NCBI GenBank assembly: GCA_964482435.1
Contig: CAYZXL010000007.1
Location: 1-64,000, forward strand
Direction of reading: 5' to 3'
DNA length: 64,000 bases
Origin: CAYZXL01 sp964482435
GTDB lineage: Bacteria > Auribacterota > JABMQX01
In this document: in pieces, positions 25,441 to 35,291 of the stretch
Layout of the letters: the number at the start of each line of letters is the position of its first letter
Numbering within the stretch: position 1 is the stretch's first letter
The notes under the pieces: model-generated
What the model was told of the DNA's origin: nothing
Databases searched by the model: none
What the model saw: only the letters and a program-made list of their open reading frames with translations
Made by a program: the position numbers and the translations under genes

Positions 25441-27594
25441 TCACCTGCGCTCCAGTCGGTAAAACTTCTGGCGGGAGAGCGTGTCCGGGTCCTGCCAGGT
25501 GCTTGATGGGCCAGCCGAGACGATTGTCGCTTCTTCAGCCCAAAGACCGGAGAGGAGATCGGGGGAAGACACGATTGTGTAAGCGATGCCGGCGCGGCTG
25601 GTCCATGTCAATCGGGTCAAAGCGGCATCCCCTTCTCTGACCGTCAGAACGTTGAGATTGAATCTGTGTTCATAAGCCCCCATATCAACCGTCAGGGAGG
25701 AGACGCCGAAAAGAATTCGAGGCTTGCCGTCGAGGTCAACCGCGTCCCACATCCACTCCTGGTTTTTCCCAGCGTCAATGCACGGCGAGTCAGGCAGAAG
25801 CCGATAATCGTTGTCCTCGCACGTCCATACCTTGTTATCGGGACCGTCGTAATCAACGAATCGTGGGTCTTCCGCGATGTTGCCCTCACCTTCCGCAGTC
25901 CAGTCCTGAATGCAAGAATACGTGGGTGGATCCGAAAGGTAAATGGGCGCAGGCACCGTACCAACGCCGCCCGGTGCCCTGTTTCCCCAGATGATGCAGT
26001 TGCGGGTCTCAGCCTGGCACCCATAGAGCGCTGTGCCCTCATAACCCTCATTATAGCAAATCGTGTTGTTCTCGATGGTCGCATCGCAATCGTACAACCC
26101 GCCCCCGTAATCGGCCTGGTTGCCACAAATGACGTTGTTCCGAATCCTGCCCGCGCAGTAGGCCAGGCCGCCCCCGTTCCCCTCGGCAGAGTTACGAAGG
26201 ATGATGTTACCCTCGATGAGACCACCGCATTCCCATAGCCCACCCCCCCAGGGTGCGAAGTTCTCCGCGATGAGGTTGTTTCGGATTATGCCGTCCGAAT
26301 CGCGCAGCCCGCCGCCCCCGTCGTACTTACCGACAAGGGCCCTATTTGCCCGGATGATGTTGTTCTCAAAGGTCCCTATGCAGCCACAGACCCCGCCGAC
26401 AGAGTAAGTCGAGGAGCCATTGTCCCCAATAGTATTGCCCACCACCACTGCATAGCAATGGTAGAGTCCGCCGACCGAGTTGCCGCTGATCGTGTTACCA
26501 CGGATTACGCCATTGCAGAAAGCGAGTCCCTTTCCAGAGTTCCCGGAGATAATGTTGTTCTGGATTGTGCCATCGCAATAGGCAATGCCCTCGCCGGTGT
26601 TGTCCCGGACAATGTTGTTCTCGATCGTCGCGCGAGCGGATGCGGACGAGGGTCTCCCGTTAATGCCGGTCTCCCCGTTCTGCACGGTGAATCCCGACAG
26701 AACGCACGATTCGCCCTCTATCCCGCGGAACCACACGGCAGTGCTGCCTTTGTTCCCGTCAATGATAGTGCTGGCGACGACCTGCGGATCGAGCGGATCA
26801 ACACTTCTTAGAACGATATTCTTGCCTTTGAAGCCGATGCTGCCGACGTATGTGCCAGGCGAAACGATGATTGTGTCCCCTTCGAAGGCGGCGTCTATCG
26901 CGGCCTGAATCGTTCCATACTCTTCAGGAACGAAAAGCACGCGAGGGAGGCGAGCAAAGGTCGCGGTGATTGTCTTATCCATATCAATGGTCAGGGTGAG
27001 GGGATTATCGGTCTCCTGCTCCGGCCGAATGTCGCCGCTCCAGTTCACGAATTTCCAGCCGGCGTTGGGCACTGCAAGGAGGGAGACTCTGTGGCCAGCT
27101 CGGTAGGGAGGAGGCGGGTCTTGAGACACGGAGCCATCGCCGACGACCTTGACATCGAGGGCGTAGGTTGGAATAGCGCTGACGTGGAACGAGGTGGAGA
27201 ACCGAGCTATGGGGTTGTCGCAGAAGAACACCCAATCTCCTTCGCTCAGGGGGCCAAAGTGTCCCTCAAGCCCGCAGACCGGGTCATAGATGTCGTAGCA
27301 GCCTTCGGGAGGAGGCGGCTGAAACCAGAGAGCGATGCTATGTTTGGCCGGGGCGATGGAGAGCGTTGGGGAGCCTCCGGCGAAGACTTCAGCGTAGCAA
27401 GAGTTGCTATGAACGCCCGCCGGACCGCTGAAGTGAATCACATCCATGTCCGTGGGATTTGCTGGGGCGATAGTCCACGAGTCCGGTCCGGTCTCTCCCG
27501 AAATCCATTCGATTCGGAGAGACTCAGTGCCAGCGGCGAGAATCGAAACGCTGGCCAGGAATGCGACAACGATGGAACGAGAAGTCTTTCCCAT
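25441..27594 (-). CDS. Secreted right-handed beta-helix protein
   Basis: A 717-residue extracellular protein. ATG 27594 has GGGGAGGTG 6 bases upstream; the earlier GTG lies inside that ribosome-binding site. A signal peptide covers about residues 1-22. A beta-sandwich N-terminal domain comes first, then a 'DGSVSQDPPPPYRAGHRVSL'-type repeat domain (about 155-225). A long beta-helix (about 240-560) follows, with turns such as TIENNIVRDN, IQNNIISGN, IRNNVICGN and GGGLYDCD. The segment 'LLPDSPCIDAG' ends the helix, as in many environmental beta-helix proteins. The C-terminus (VSSPDLLSGLW...KFYRLERR) looks like a sorting or closing domain. Polysaccharide binding or lysis is possible but no catalytic set is evident. 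Confidence 0.8.
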   Translation of the reverse strand: MGKTSRSIVVAFLASVSILAAGTESLRIEWISGETGPDSWTIAPANPTDMDVIHFSGPAGVHSNSCYAEVFAGGSPTLSIAPAKHSIALWFQPPPPEGCYDIYDPVCGLEGHFGPLSEGDWVFFCDNPIARFSTSFHVSAIPTYALDVKVVGDGSVSQDPPPPYRAGHRVSLLAVPNAGWKFVNWSGDIRPEQETDNPLTLTIDMDKTITATFARLPRVLFVPEEYGTIQAAIDAAFEGDTIIVSPGTYVGSIGFKGKNIVLRSVDPLDPQVVASTIIDGNKGSTAVWFRGIEGESCVLSGFTVQNGETGINGRPSSASARATIENNIVRDNTGEGIAYCDGTIQNNIISGNSGKGLAFCNGVIRGNTISGNSVGGLYHCYAVVVGNTIGDNGSSTYSVGGVCGCIGTFENNIIRANRALVGKYDGGGGLRDSDGIIRNNLIAENFAPWGGGLWECGGLIEGNIILRNSAEGNGGGLAYCAGRIRNNVICGNQADYGGGLYDCDATIENNTICYNEGYEGTALYGCQAETRNCIIWGNRAPGGVGTVPAPIYLSDPPTYSCIQDWTAEGEGNIAEDPRFVDYDGPDNKVWTCEDNDYRLLPDSPCIDAGKNQEWMWDAVDLDGKPRILFGVSSLTVDMGAYEHRFNLNVLTVREGDAALTRLTWTSRAGIAYTIVSSPDLLSGLWAEEATIVSAGPSSTWQDPDTLSRQKFYRLERR

Positions 27595-27744
27595 TTCCGG
27601 CACCTCCCCTTAAGACGAAATTGGTGCGCTGCCTTTCCGGGGAACCCCGTGCCTTCCACGTCACCGAGCAGAAGCTAACTTCTTTGTACCACAGCTTCCG
27701 CCGGCACGCAAGGGGTCAAATGCAGCGGCTCTGTACCGCCGGCA

Positions 27745-27860
27745 TCCTGCCGGCTGGACCAGGGGCATCTTGCCCCCGTCCTTTGCGCCTTAGCGGCTTT
27801 GCGAGAGGACCCGTATTCGAATCCTGTCTTGTCTCGCCAAGGCGCCGGGGGCGCCAAGTG
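27745..27860. repeat. CTTTGCG...CGCCAAG repeat plus CCGGCATCCTGCCGG palindrome
   Basis: CCGGCATCCTGCCGG (about 27750) and GGGGCATCTTGCCCC (about 27764) are followed by CCTTTGCGCCTTAGCGGCTT and a facing TCTCGCCAAGGCGCC. The latter pair matches the core of element C in the opposite order. The 295-base gap 27595-27889 contains no gene. Confidence 0.55.
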
Positions 27861-27889
27861 CGCTTGTGTCCTCAGGACGGCCGCACGGT

Positions 27890-29884
27890 TCACAGGTAGG
27901 TAACTTCGACCTCTTCCAGTTCCCTGATCTGGTCGCGGAGTCGAGCGGCGTCCTCGAAGCGGAGCTCTTTCGCGGCGCGGACCATTTCCTTCCGAAGCTG
28001 TTTGATCGTTGCCCTCAACTCGTCGGGCGATGAATATTTGACAATTTCCTCCGCGACGAGCGGCACTGTCACGTAATCCGCCTCATACACCGACGCGAGA
28101 ATGTCGGTGATCTCTTTTCGGACGCTCTCTGGCGTGATGTGATGCTCGCGGTTGTGCTCCTTCTGGACTTCCCGTCGGCGGTCGGTCTCGTTAACGGCAT
28201 TCCGAATCGAATCGGTTACGGTGTCGCAGTAGAGGATGACCTTTCCGTCAATGTTGCGAGCCGCTCGACCAATGGTCTGGATGAGCGAAATCTTCGACCG
28301 GAGAAATCCTTCCTTGTCCGCATCGAGAATTGCCACAAGCGACACTTCCGGAATGTCCAGTCCTTCCCGCAGAAGATTGATTCCGATCAGGACGTCAAAC
28401 ACACCCTGCCGCAAATCGCGGATTATCTCGACTCGTTTGAGCGTTTCGACGTCGGCATGGAGATACTTCACCTTCAACCCGAGGTCGAGGTAGTACTCCG
28501 TCAGATCCTCTGCCATCCTCTTCGTCAGAGTCGTTACGAGAACTCTCTGCCCTTTCCCGACCCTGCTGCGGATTTGCTCTAAAAGGTCATCAACCTGCTG
28601 GGAAGCCGGCCTCAACTCCACCTCCGGGTCAACCAGCCCCGTCGGGCGAACGAGCTGCTCGGTAACAATACCACCCGCTTCCTCGATCTCGAATTCGTCG
28701 GGCGTTGCTGAAACGAAGATAGCCTGGCTGATTAGCTTATGAAACTCGTCGTACCGCAGCGGACGATTGTCCATAGCCGACGGCAGCCGAAAACCGTGCT
28801 CAATGAGCGTCTCCTTGCGCGACCTATCCCCGCGATACATCCCCTTGAGCTGCGGAACTGATACGTGGCTCTCGTCGAGAAAAAGAAGGAAGTCGCGCGG
28901 GAAATAGTCCAGCAGCGTCGGCGGCGGCTCCCCCGGTCGGCGGCCGGTGAAATGCCGCGAATAGTTCTCAATCCCCGGGCAATACCCGATCTCCGCCATC
29001 AGCTCGAGGTCATAATTCGTCCTCTGCTCAAGTCGTTGCATCTCAAGCAGGCGATTTTGCTTCTCGTAGAACTCCAGCCGTTCCTTTAGCTCCTCGCGGA
29101 TGCTCCCCAGTGCTTCCTGCATCGTTCGCTCGGAGGTCACGTAATGGCTGCTCGGGTAAACGGTTACTTTCTCGACCCTTCGCAGCGCCTTCCCCCTCAG
29201 CGGGTCAATCTCCGAAATGGACTCAATCTCGTCGTCGAAGAATTCGACCCGCACCGCCATCTCCCCTTCGTAAGCCGGGAAAATCTCGACGACGTCCCCG
29301 CGAACCCGGAACGTCCCGCGGTGAAAGTCAATGTCGTTTCGCTGATATTGAATGCTCACGAGCTTGTCGAGAAGCTCCTCGCGCGAGGCAATGCTCCCTT
29401 GCTCGAGCGCAATCGTCATCGCCCGGTATGCTTCTGGGGAACCGAGCGCGAAAATGCACGACACGCTCGCCACGATGATGACGTCCCGCCTCTCGAGAAG
29501 CGAACGAGTCGCCGAATGCCGGAGCTTGTCAATGTTTTCGTTGATGGAGGCGTCCTTGGCGATGTACGTGTCCGTCTGGGGAATGTACGCTTCCGGCTGA
29601 TAGTAATCGTAATAGCTGACGAAATACTCGACGGCGTTGTGAGGAAAAAGCTGTTTGAACTCGCTGTAGAGCTGCGCGGCGAGCGTCTTATTGTGCGCGA
29701 TAACCAGCGCTGACTTCTGGACGTTGGCGATGACGTGCGCCATCGTGAAGGTCTTTCCCGACCCCGTCACTCCGAGGAGAACCTGCGCCCTCCGCCCGGC
29801 GAGAACCCCTTCGGTCAATTCGCCGATCGCCTTCGGCTGGTCTCCCTTTGGAACGAAATCCGTTACAATCTTGAACTCCGGCAT
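27890..29884 (-). CDS. uvrB: UvrABC excinuclease subunit B
   Basis: The damage-recognition helicase of nucleotide excision repair, 664 residues, acting with UvrA and UvrC. Visible are the Walker A LLGVTGSGKTFTMAHVIANV region, the beta-hairpin YDYYQPEAYIP, DESHVSVPQ, helicase motif segments (LREGLDIPEVSLVAILDADK, QTIGRAARN) and the C-terminal UVR domain (KQLRKEMVRAAKELRFEDAA) that binds UvrC. ATG 29884 is chosen because GGAGGTG precedes it; the GTG four codons earlier is part of that site. Has its own promoter and is divergent from the sugar kinase. Confidence 0.97.
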   Translation of the reverse strand: MPEFKIVTDFVPKGDQPKAIGELTEGVLAGRRAQVLLGVTGSGKTFTMAHVIANVQKSALVIAHNKTLAAQLYSEFKQLFPHNAVEYFVSYYDYYQPEAYIPQTDTYIAKDASINENIDKLRHSATRSLLERRDVIIVASVSCIFALGSPEAYRAMTIALEQGSIASREELLDKLVSIQYQRNDIDFHRGTFRVRGDVVEIFPAYEGEMAVRVEFFDDEIESISEIDPLRGKALRRVEKVTVYPSSHYVTSERTMQEALGSIREELKERLEFYEKQNRLLEMQRLEQRTNYDLELMAEIGYCPGIENYSRHFTGRRPGEPPPTLLDYFPRDFLLFLDESHVSVPQLKGMYRGDRSRKETLIEHGFRLPSAMDNRPLRYDEFHKLISQAIFVSATPDEFEIEEAGGIVTEQLVRPTGLVDPEVELRPASQQVDDLLEQIRSRVGKGQRVLVTTLTKRMAEDLTEYYLDLGLKVKYLHADVETLKRVEIIRDLRQGVFDVLIGINLLREGLDIPEVSLVAILDADKEGFLRSKISLIQTIGRAARNIDGKVILYCDTVTDSIRNAVNETDRRREVQKEHNREHHITPESVRKEITDILASVYEADYVTVPLVAEEIVKYSSPDELRATIKQLRKEMVRAAKELRFEDAARLRDQIRELEEVEVTYL

Positions 29885-29919
29885 CTTTTTCAGCACCTCC
29901 GCTTTTCCCCTTTAATTGA

Positions 29920-29949
29920 AGGATAACATGACCGCGGTTCCATCGTCAA
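29920..29949 (-). promoter_or_regulatory. Sigma-70-type promoter for uvrB
   Basis: Minus-strand TTGACG (29949-29944), 18-base spacer, TATCCT (29925-29920), about 36 bases before the start codon. No clear LexA-type operator overlaps it. Confidence 0.6.
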
Positions 29950-30052
29950 CGTTCCAACAAACCCGGCAGCAGGACGGTTGTTTTCTCCCGGCAAAATGGC
30001 TACCCTTGCATCGTCTCCGAGGAAATCGCTGATTCCGGAAGAAGGAGAAGTC

Positions 30053-31630
30053 GTGCGAACGCCGAAGCAGAGAAGGACGTGCAGCTCAGGACGCTCGAAC
30101 CCGACAAAGCGCGCTGCGCCACACGCAGACTGCGTCGTCGTCATGGACTGCGGGGCGACCACAACCCGAGCGGTCGCCGTGGACGTTCGCGGAAACCTTG
30201 TTGTCAGCGCCAGCAGACCGAATTCTCCATCTCCGCAGCCGGGCGGCAAAAGCGATTGGAAAATCTGGGACCTCGACGAGGTTTGGGGAAAGCTCTGCGA
30301 CTCTTGCAGGGAAGTATGTCGCGCGGTGCCGCGCGAAAGAATCAGGGCTGTGACGGTCGTTACCTTCGGCGCCGACGGCGCCCCGCTGAAGAAGGACGGC
30401 TCTCTTGCCTATCCGGTCATCTCGTGGCAATGCGAACGAACGAAAGAATTCGCCGAGGCGATCAAGAAAATCCTTAGTCCTCAAGAAATCTACGAGATAA
30501 CCGGCTACCAGATTATTGGGTTCAACACGTTGCTGAAATGGATGTGGTTGAGAAAGTATGCAGCGCAGGCGCTCGCGCGAGGAAATCGCTGGGTTATGAT
30601 GTCGGGGCTGCTCTCGCACAAGCTCTCGGGCGAGATGATGATCGAGCCAACAGCCGCTTCCACCACGATGGCGATGGATATTCGCCGACGGGATTGGTCC
30701 GAGAAAATGCTTTCCCTTGTTGGGCTGGATCGCAGCTTCTTCCCCGCGTGGTCGCAGCCCGGCGACGTGGTTGGCACAGTTACCAGAAGGGCGAGCGACG
30801 AGACGGGCTTGCCCGAGGGCATGCCCGTCATCGCCGGGGGCCACGATACCCAGTTCGCTCCCTTCGGCTCAGGGGCAAAACCGGGCGAGGCAATTCTGAG
30901 CACTGGCACCTGGGAGATTGCTTTATTGCGAACGCAGAAATGCGAGCCTGAGGCAGTTGGCTTTGGAGAGGGACTGATTATCGAGACGGATGCAGTGCCG
31001 GGGTGGTGGAACCCGCAGTTGCTGATGATTGCCTCCGGGATCATCGAATGGGTTCGCCGCAACTTCTTCTCGCCGGAAGCCGACCGCGAGGGCATTCATC
31101 GCTTGATGATTGAGGAAGGGCGCAGCGCTCTTCCCGGTGCAGGAGGAGTTACCGTGGTCCCGGCATTCGTCGAAGGAACAGGCCCCGCGAAGAAATACGG
31201 CATCCCCGGCTGCATCACTGGCCTGACTCTCTCCACGACGAGAGGGCAGGTCTATCGTGCGGTCATCGAGGGTTTATGCTATCAGTTGCGGCAGGCGCTC
31301 GACATTCTCTCCAGGGCGACCGGCTTCAAGCCAACGGGAATTCGCGTCGTCGGAGGCGGAGCGAAAAACGACTTCTGGAATCAGACCCGTGCCGACGTCA
31401 CGCGGCTACCCGCGACGGTGCCCGACGTCAAAGAAGCGACAGTCCTCGGTGCGGCTGCTTTCGGTTTCAAAGGCGCCGGAATTGTGAGTTCACCCGAGGA
31501 GTTCGTCTCGGGCATTGACCTCGGGGGAGAGGTCTTCGAGCCATCTGAGAGCGCTGACCTCTACGAAGCCTCCTACGAATCGTACCTACGCTTTCTCGAA
31601 GCCTGGCCCGCGACGAGGCGGATGGCTTAA
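30053..31630 (+). CDS. L-fuculokinase-like FGGY sugar kinase
   Basis: An FGGY-family kinase of about 525 residues, closest in pattern to L-fuculokinase (FucK): VMDCGATTTRAVAVDVRG, VTTFGADGAPL-like 'VTFGADGAPLKKDG', 'YPVISWQCERT', 'GHDTQFAPFGSGA' and 'STGTWEIAL'. It would phosphorylate an L-deoxy-ketose (L-fuculose) for catabolism; L-rhamnulose is an alternative. GTG 30053 follows AAGGAG at 6 bases and is preferred, though the frame is open to ATG 29978. A GH106-like glycosidase follows 56 bases later, consistent with use of fucose- or rhamnose-containing glycans. No aldolase or isomerase is in the window. Confidence 0.8.
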   Translation: MRTPKQRRTCSSGRSNPTKRAAPHADCVVVMDCGATTTRAVAVDVRGNLVVSASRPNSPSPQPGGKSDWKIWDLDEVWGKLCDSCREVCRAVPRERIRAVTVVTFGADGAPLKKDGSLAYPVISWQCERTKEFAEAIKKILSPQEIYEITGYQIIGFNTLLKWMWLRKYAAQALARGNRWVMMSGLLSHKLSGEMMIEPTAASTTMAMDIRRRDWSEKMLSLVGLDRSFFPAWSQPGDVVGTVTRRASDETGLPEGMPVIAGGHDTQFAPFGSGAKPGEAILSTGTWEIALLRTQKCEPEAVGFGEGLIIETDAVPGWWNPQLLMIASGIIEWVRRNFFSPEADREGIHRLMIEEGRSALPGAGGVTVVPAFVEGTGPAKKYGIPGCITGLTLSTTRGQVYRAVIEGLCYQLRQALDILSRATGFKPTGIRVVGGGAKNDFWNQTRADVTRLPATVPDVKEATVLGAAAFGFKGAGIVSSPEEFVSGIDLGGEVFEPSESADLYEASYESYLRFLEAWPATRRMA

Positions 31631-31686
31631 CTCTTCGGGATTTGGAATTTCCGGATAGCAGCCGCGATTCATGAGGGAAAACAAGC

Positions 31687-34029
31687 TTGGTGAAATCGTC
31701 TCTCTACAAATGGCTTTCAAGGAAACGCGCCTCGCAGGCGGTTGACGGGCTCATCGCTGGCGCGGTCCTACTTCTTGCTGTCATCGTGCTCTTTGCAGAT
31801 ACAACAGCAACACAAGAACGCGAGCCTGCCGCTGTTGGGACGGAGTTGAACATCGCGCAACTGAAGTCGCTCTTCCGCTCGCCGCCAAACAACCGCCGAA
31901 TTCTCAAAATCATCCACATTTTCCCGAAAGACGTCGCCCGCAATGAAGGTGTCCTCAAAGACCTGAGAGCGCGCGGCTTCGGGGGAGTCGTCTGCAACGT
32001 CCATTTCGACGAGTACCTTCGCAGCGAAGAAAACTGGAAGTCTTTCATCCATGCCGTGCGACTTGCGAAGCAAATGGGAATGACCCTCTGGCTTTACGAC
32101 GAGAAGGGCTATCCCAGCGGGGGTGCTGGCGGGCTTGTTCTCGACGGGCATCCCGAATGGGAAGCAAGAGGCGTTGCCTGTGTGAGCGCGACCGCCGAGG
32201 GTTCCTCAGTCGAAATGAGACTTCCCGACGGCAAAATCGTTTCTGTTTCGGCTTTTCCCGTCGAGGGCGCGCGGATTGACCTCCTTCGTGGAACTGACCT
32301 TCGGAAACTCGTCGCCGAAGGCGCTCTCAAATGGCAGCCGCCCGAAGGGCAGTGGATAATCATGGCTTTCGTCGAGCAGACCCTCTATGAGGGAACCCAC
32401 GCCCAATGGAATCTCTTCGAGAAGAGGCCTTATCCGAACATCCTGATGAAGGAGCCGCTGGCGCGGTTTATCGAGCTGACACATGCGGAATACGCCAGGC
32501 GCTTCAGCGACCTCGACAGAACTTTCGATGCAATTTTCACCGACGAGCCGTCCCTCATGAGCGTCTTCCTGCGGCCGCAGTCTCACCCGGTGGTCCCGTG
32601 GTCGCCGGATTTGCCCGCCCGGTTCCGAGAGCAGACAGGGCGAGATTTGATTCCGCTCCTGCCAGCTTTGTTTGCGGATGCCGGACCGGAAAGCCAGCGA
32701 GGGCGCTGCGAATTCTGGAGGGTTGTGGGCGAGATGGTGAGTGACGCCTACTTCGGACAGATTCAGAACTGGTGTCGGGCGCACGGCATCGCCTCGACGG
32801 GCCATCTCCTCTGGGAGGAGGACCTCGCATACCACGTCGGATTCTACGGGAATTTCTATCGGTGCGTCGAGCGGCTGGACATTCCCGGAATAGACTGCCT
32901 GACTTCCAAACCGGCGACGGTGCCGTTTCACATCGCCAAGCTCATCTCGTCAATAGCTCACCTTCACGGATGCAGCAAGACGATGACCGAGACCTCCGAC
33001 CATATCCAGCACTATCGCCCACCGGGAGATACGCGACCCAGAGAACCAGTCTCCGCCGCGGAGATTCGCGGGACGTGCAACCTGCTTTATGTCTGCGGCA
33101 TCAACACCACGACATCGTATTATTCATGGGCAGACCTGACCGTCGAGGAGCAGCGCGCGGTAAACGAATACGTCGGCCGTCTCGGCGTGATGCTCACCGG
33201 CGGAACGCACGTTTGTGATGTCGCGGTGCTCTATCCAACGGAGAGCCTCTGGGCGCATTTCGTGCCCGCCCCGAGCGGAGCGACCAACTCCCCCGAAGTC
33301 GCCGCCATTGATAGGACATACCGCGAGGTCAGTTCTGTCCTTTTCCGCAGCCAGCTCGATTACGTCTACCTCGACTCATCAGCTCTTCGGTTAGCAAAAC
33401 TCTCCGGGAACCGCCTTGACGTCGCCGATGAACGGTACAGAGTTCTGGTTCTTCCCCGCGTTGATACCCTTCCTCTCGACGTGTACCAGAAGGTTGCCGA
33501 GTTTTGGCGAGGCGGAGGGATTGTCATAGCGGTCGGCTCGCTACCCCAGAACACCCCGTCCGAGTTCCCAGGCGAGGAGATGCTCCGTTTGACGAAAGAA
33601 CTTTTCGGAGACGCGGGGGAACCGAAGCAGGGTGATTTGCCTGTCAACCGTAACGCCCGCGGTGGGGCAAGTGTCTTTCTCCCGTCGGGACAGGAACCCT
33701 CCGTAAGCACAACTATTCGCAGCCTGCTCGACTCCGATTGCACGGTGTCAACACCCGGCTCGCCTCTTCGATACGTTCACCGCCGCTTCGCAGGCAGAGA
33801 AATCTATTTTTTCATCAACGATTCTGCGAGCGAAATCGAGGAGGAAGTAACGCTCCGCTCCGTAGGCACCTTGGAGCTTTGGAACCCGAACACCGGAGAC
33901 ATTGCGACGCCAGAGCCAGCGACGACGGACGCGGTTGCCGCGAAAACGCGCCTTCGTCTCCGAATCGAGCCGTACGGGAGCCGGTTTATAACGTTCCGTC
34001 GCAGCGATGAGGCAACGGCCGAGCAGTAG
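31687..34029 (+). CDS. GH106-like glycosidase, membrane-anchored or secreted
   Basis: A protein of about 780 residues with an N-terminal hydrophobic segment (about 20-38, VDGLIAGAVLLLAVIVLFAD) serving as signal anchor. 'LWLYDEKGYPSGGAGG' and 'HPEWEARG' are hallmarks of GH106-like alpha-L-rhamnosidases; FTDEPSL and MTETSDH offer acidic candidates for catalysis. A later region ('YRVLVLPRVDTLPLDVYQKV') resembles the amidotransferase-like accessory domain, and the C-terminus is a beta-sandwich. The start is TTG 31687 (GAGGG 9 bases before) or GTG 31690. Probably co-transcribed with the deoxysugar kinase. Confidence 0.7.
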   Translation: MVKSSLYKWLSRKRASQAVDGLIAGAVLLLAVIVLFADTTATQEREPAAVGTELNIAQLKSLFRSPPNNRRILKIIHIFPKDVARNEGVLKDLRARGFGGVVCNVHFDEYLRSEENWKSFIHAVRLAKQMGMTLWLYDEKGYPSGGAGGLVLDGHPEWEARGVACVSATAEGSSVEMRLPDGKIVSVSAFPVEGARIDLLRGTDLRKLVAEGALKWQPPEGQWIIMAFVEQTLYEGTHAQWNLFEKRPYPNILMKEPLARFIELTHAEYARRFSDLDRTFDAIFTDEPSLMSVFLRPQSHPVVPWSPDLPARFREQTGRDLIPLLPALFADAGPESQRGRCEFWRVVGEMVSDAYFGQIQNWCRAHGIASTGHLLWEEDLAYHVGFYGNFYRCVERLDIPGIDCLTSKPATVPFHIAKLISSIAHLHGCSKTMTETSDHIQHYRPPGDTRPREPVSAAEIRGTCNLLYVCGINTTTSYYSWADLTVEEQRAVNEYVGRLGVMLTGGTHVCDVAVLYPTESLWAHFVPAPSGATNSPEVAAIDRTYREVSSVLFRSQLDYVYLDSSALRLAKLSGNRLDVADERYRVLVLPRVDTLPLDVYQKVAEFWRGGGIVIAVGSLPQNTPSEFPGEEMLRLTKELFGDAGEPKQGDLPVNRNARGGASVFLPSGQEPSVSTTIRSLLDSDCTVSTPGSPLRYVHRRFAGREIYFFINDSASEIEEEVTLRSVGTLELWNPNTGDIATPEPATTDAVAAKTRLRLRIEPYGSRFITFRRSDEATAEQ

Positions 34030-34181
34030 AGCGACAATTTGTCGGAGAACAACGCGCCCTGCAACGGGAACGAACCTGGGAGGCACAGCGTTCGAGGCTC
34101 TGACACTTCCTCGCCGGTATTGACGCGGCTCGCAGGAGCCACGATGCGATAACCCGACATTTGCTTGTCGTGGCGCTCCGG

Positions 34182-34850
34182 TCAAATCCGCTGGTCTTCG
34201 CGGACGATCTTGCGACAGCCCCCTTCGTTGCTCAGCGACCAGTCCGGCAGCGCGACGAGTTCCTCAAGGCGTTCTTGTTCTCCGATAGCCTTCAGGCGGT
34301 CGTAGATGAGTTGCCAGGCACAATCCGTCTGGGCATCCGCCTCGCATTTCCCGTCGTGGGAACCGCCGCACGGGCCGTTGAGCAGGTGCTTGGCGCAGCG
34401 CGCTACGGGGCAAATCCCGCCGAATAAGCCAATCCGGCACTCCCCGCAGGCAACACATTTTTCGGTCCAGACTCCTTGCTCCTCGAGGATGCCGATGAAC
34501 TGCGTGTCCAGGCCGGGGAAGGCCGGCTTGTTGGGAAATCGCTCGGCGATAGCCTGAGCGCCCGCCCCGCAGGCAAGAGAAAGAATCGCGTCAGCCTCGT
34601 CGAGGTTTTTCCACGCCTCGTCAATGAAAGCATCCTCGCATTGCCGTTCGATGGTCAGGTCGCGGATGTCCTTCTCTTCTCCGTCGAGCCGATAGGTCAT
34701 TCGTAGAGCAGAAGCGGTCATTCCGGCTTCTCGCTCCCCACCTGCGAGGCAAACGGTAACGCAGGTTCCACATCCAAGGACGGCGATTTTCTGATAGGGG
34801 GCGAGCAGTTGCTTGAGTTCCCGAATGTTCTTTCTCGTGGCGATAATCAT
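34182..34850 (-). CDS. metV: Methylenetetrahydrofolate reductase C-terminal domain protein MetV
   Basis: A zinc/Fe-S-type partner of MetF, about 222 residues. Cys-rich motifs GCGTCVTVCLAGG (about 25-37) and CVACGECRIG, CPVARCAKHLLNGPCGG are characteristic of MTHFR_C/MetV. In acetogens MetV binds MetF and links 5,10-methylene-THF reduction to an electron-transfer complex. ATG 34850 follows GGAGA at 7 bases and begins one base past the mvhD stop; the in-frame TTG 18 bases earlier would overlap mvhD. Last gene of the ten-gene cluster. Downstream it meets the glycosidase gene tail-to-tail. Confidence 0.88.
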   Translation of the reverse strand: MIIATRKNIRELKQLLAPYQKIAVLGCGTCVTVCLAGGEREAGMTASALRMTYRLDGEEKDIRDLTIERQCEDAFIDEAWKNLDEADAILSLACGAGAQAIAERFPNKPAFPGLDTQFIGILEEQGVWTEKCVACGECRIGLFGGICPVARCAKHLLNGPCGGSHDGKCEADAQTDCAWQLIYDRLKAIGEQERLEELVALPDWSLSNEGGCRKIVREDQRI

Positions 34851-34851
34851 C

Positions 34852-35283
34852 TTATCTTCTCCGGACAAAAACGTTCATCTTGACGGGGCTTGGCCCCATG
34901 CGCCTCACTTGCTCGGTAAACTCCGTGATGGTATTTGCAAAGGTAAGCCCCATGGCCGACGAAAGGTTCACCATTTTCAGCCTCTGCGGCTTAATGCCGA
35001 TCTCGTCGAGGATTCTTGCTACGCGCTCGACCCGTCGTCGGGCGCGAAGGTTTCCTTCCTGAAAATGGCACCCTCCCTCGAGGCATCCCGCGACGAGGAC
35101 TCCGTCCACACCGCTCTCGAAGGCTTGCATGATGTGCAGCGGATCAACCTTTCCCGAACACGGCACGCGAACGATGCGCACGTTCGTTGGATATTGCGCA
35201 CGGAGCGTCCCCGCGAGGTCCGCAGCCGCATACGCGCAATAGTGGCAGCAAAACGCGAGTATTTTCGGCTCGAAATCCGCCAT
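34852..35283 (-). CDS. mvhD: MvhD-type iron-sulfur electron-transfer subunit
   Basis: A 143-residue protein carrying a [2Fe-2S] site. Cysteine motifs FCCHYCAYAAAD (11-22), VPCSGKVDPLH and GCLEGGCHFQEGN match MvhD, which passes electrons to HdrA in hydrogenase-, formate dehydrogenase- and MetFV-linked complexes. It starts 8 bases after the hdrA stop. Full cysteine set retained, in contrast to its paralogue at 46947-47381. Confidence 0.92.
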   Translation of the reverse strand: MADFEPKILAFCCHYCAYAAADLAGTLRAQYPTNVRIVRVPCSGKVDPLHIMQAFESGVDGVLVAGCLEGGCHFQEGNLRARRRVERVARILDEIGIKPQRLKMVNLSSAMGLTFANTITEFTEQVRRMGPSPVKMNVFVRRR

Positions 35284-35291
35284 CGAAACCT

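Noticed and set aside
26100..26700. Possible CRISPR-like or tandem DNA repeat in the beta-helix gene
   Set aside because: The periodicity is protein-level (NNxIxxN turns) with variable spacing and degenerate DNA; no constant repeat/spacer structure.
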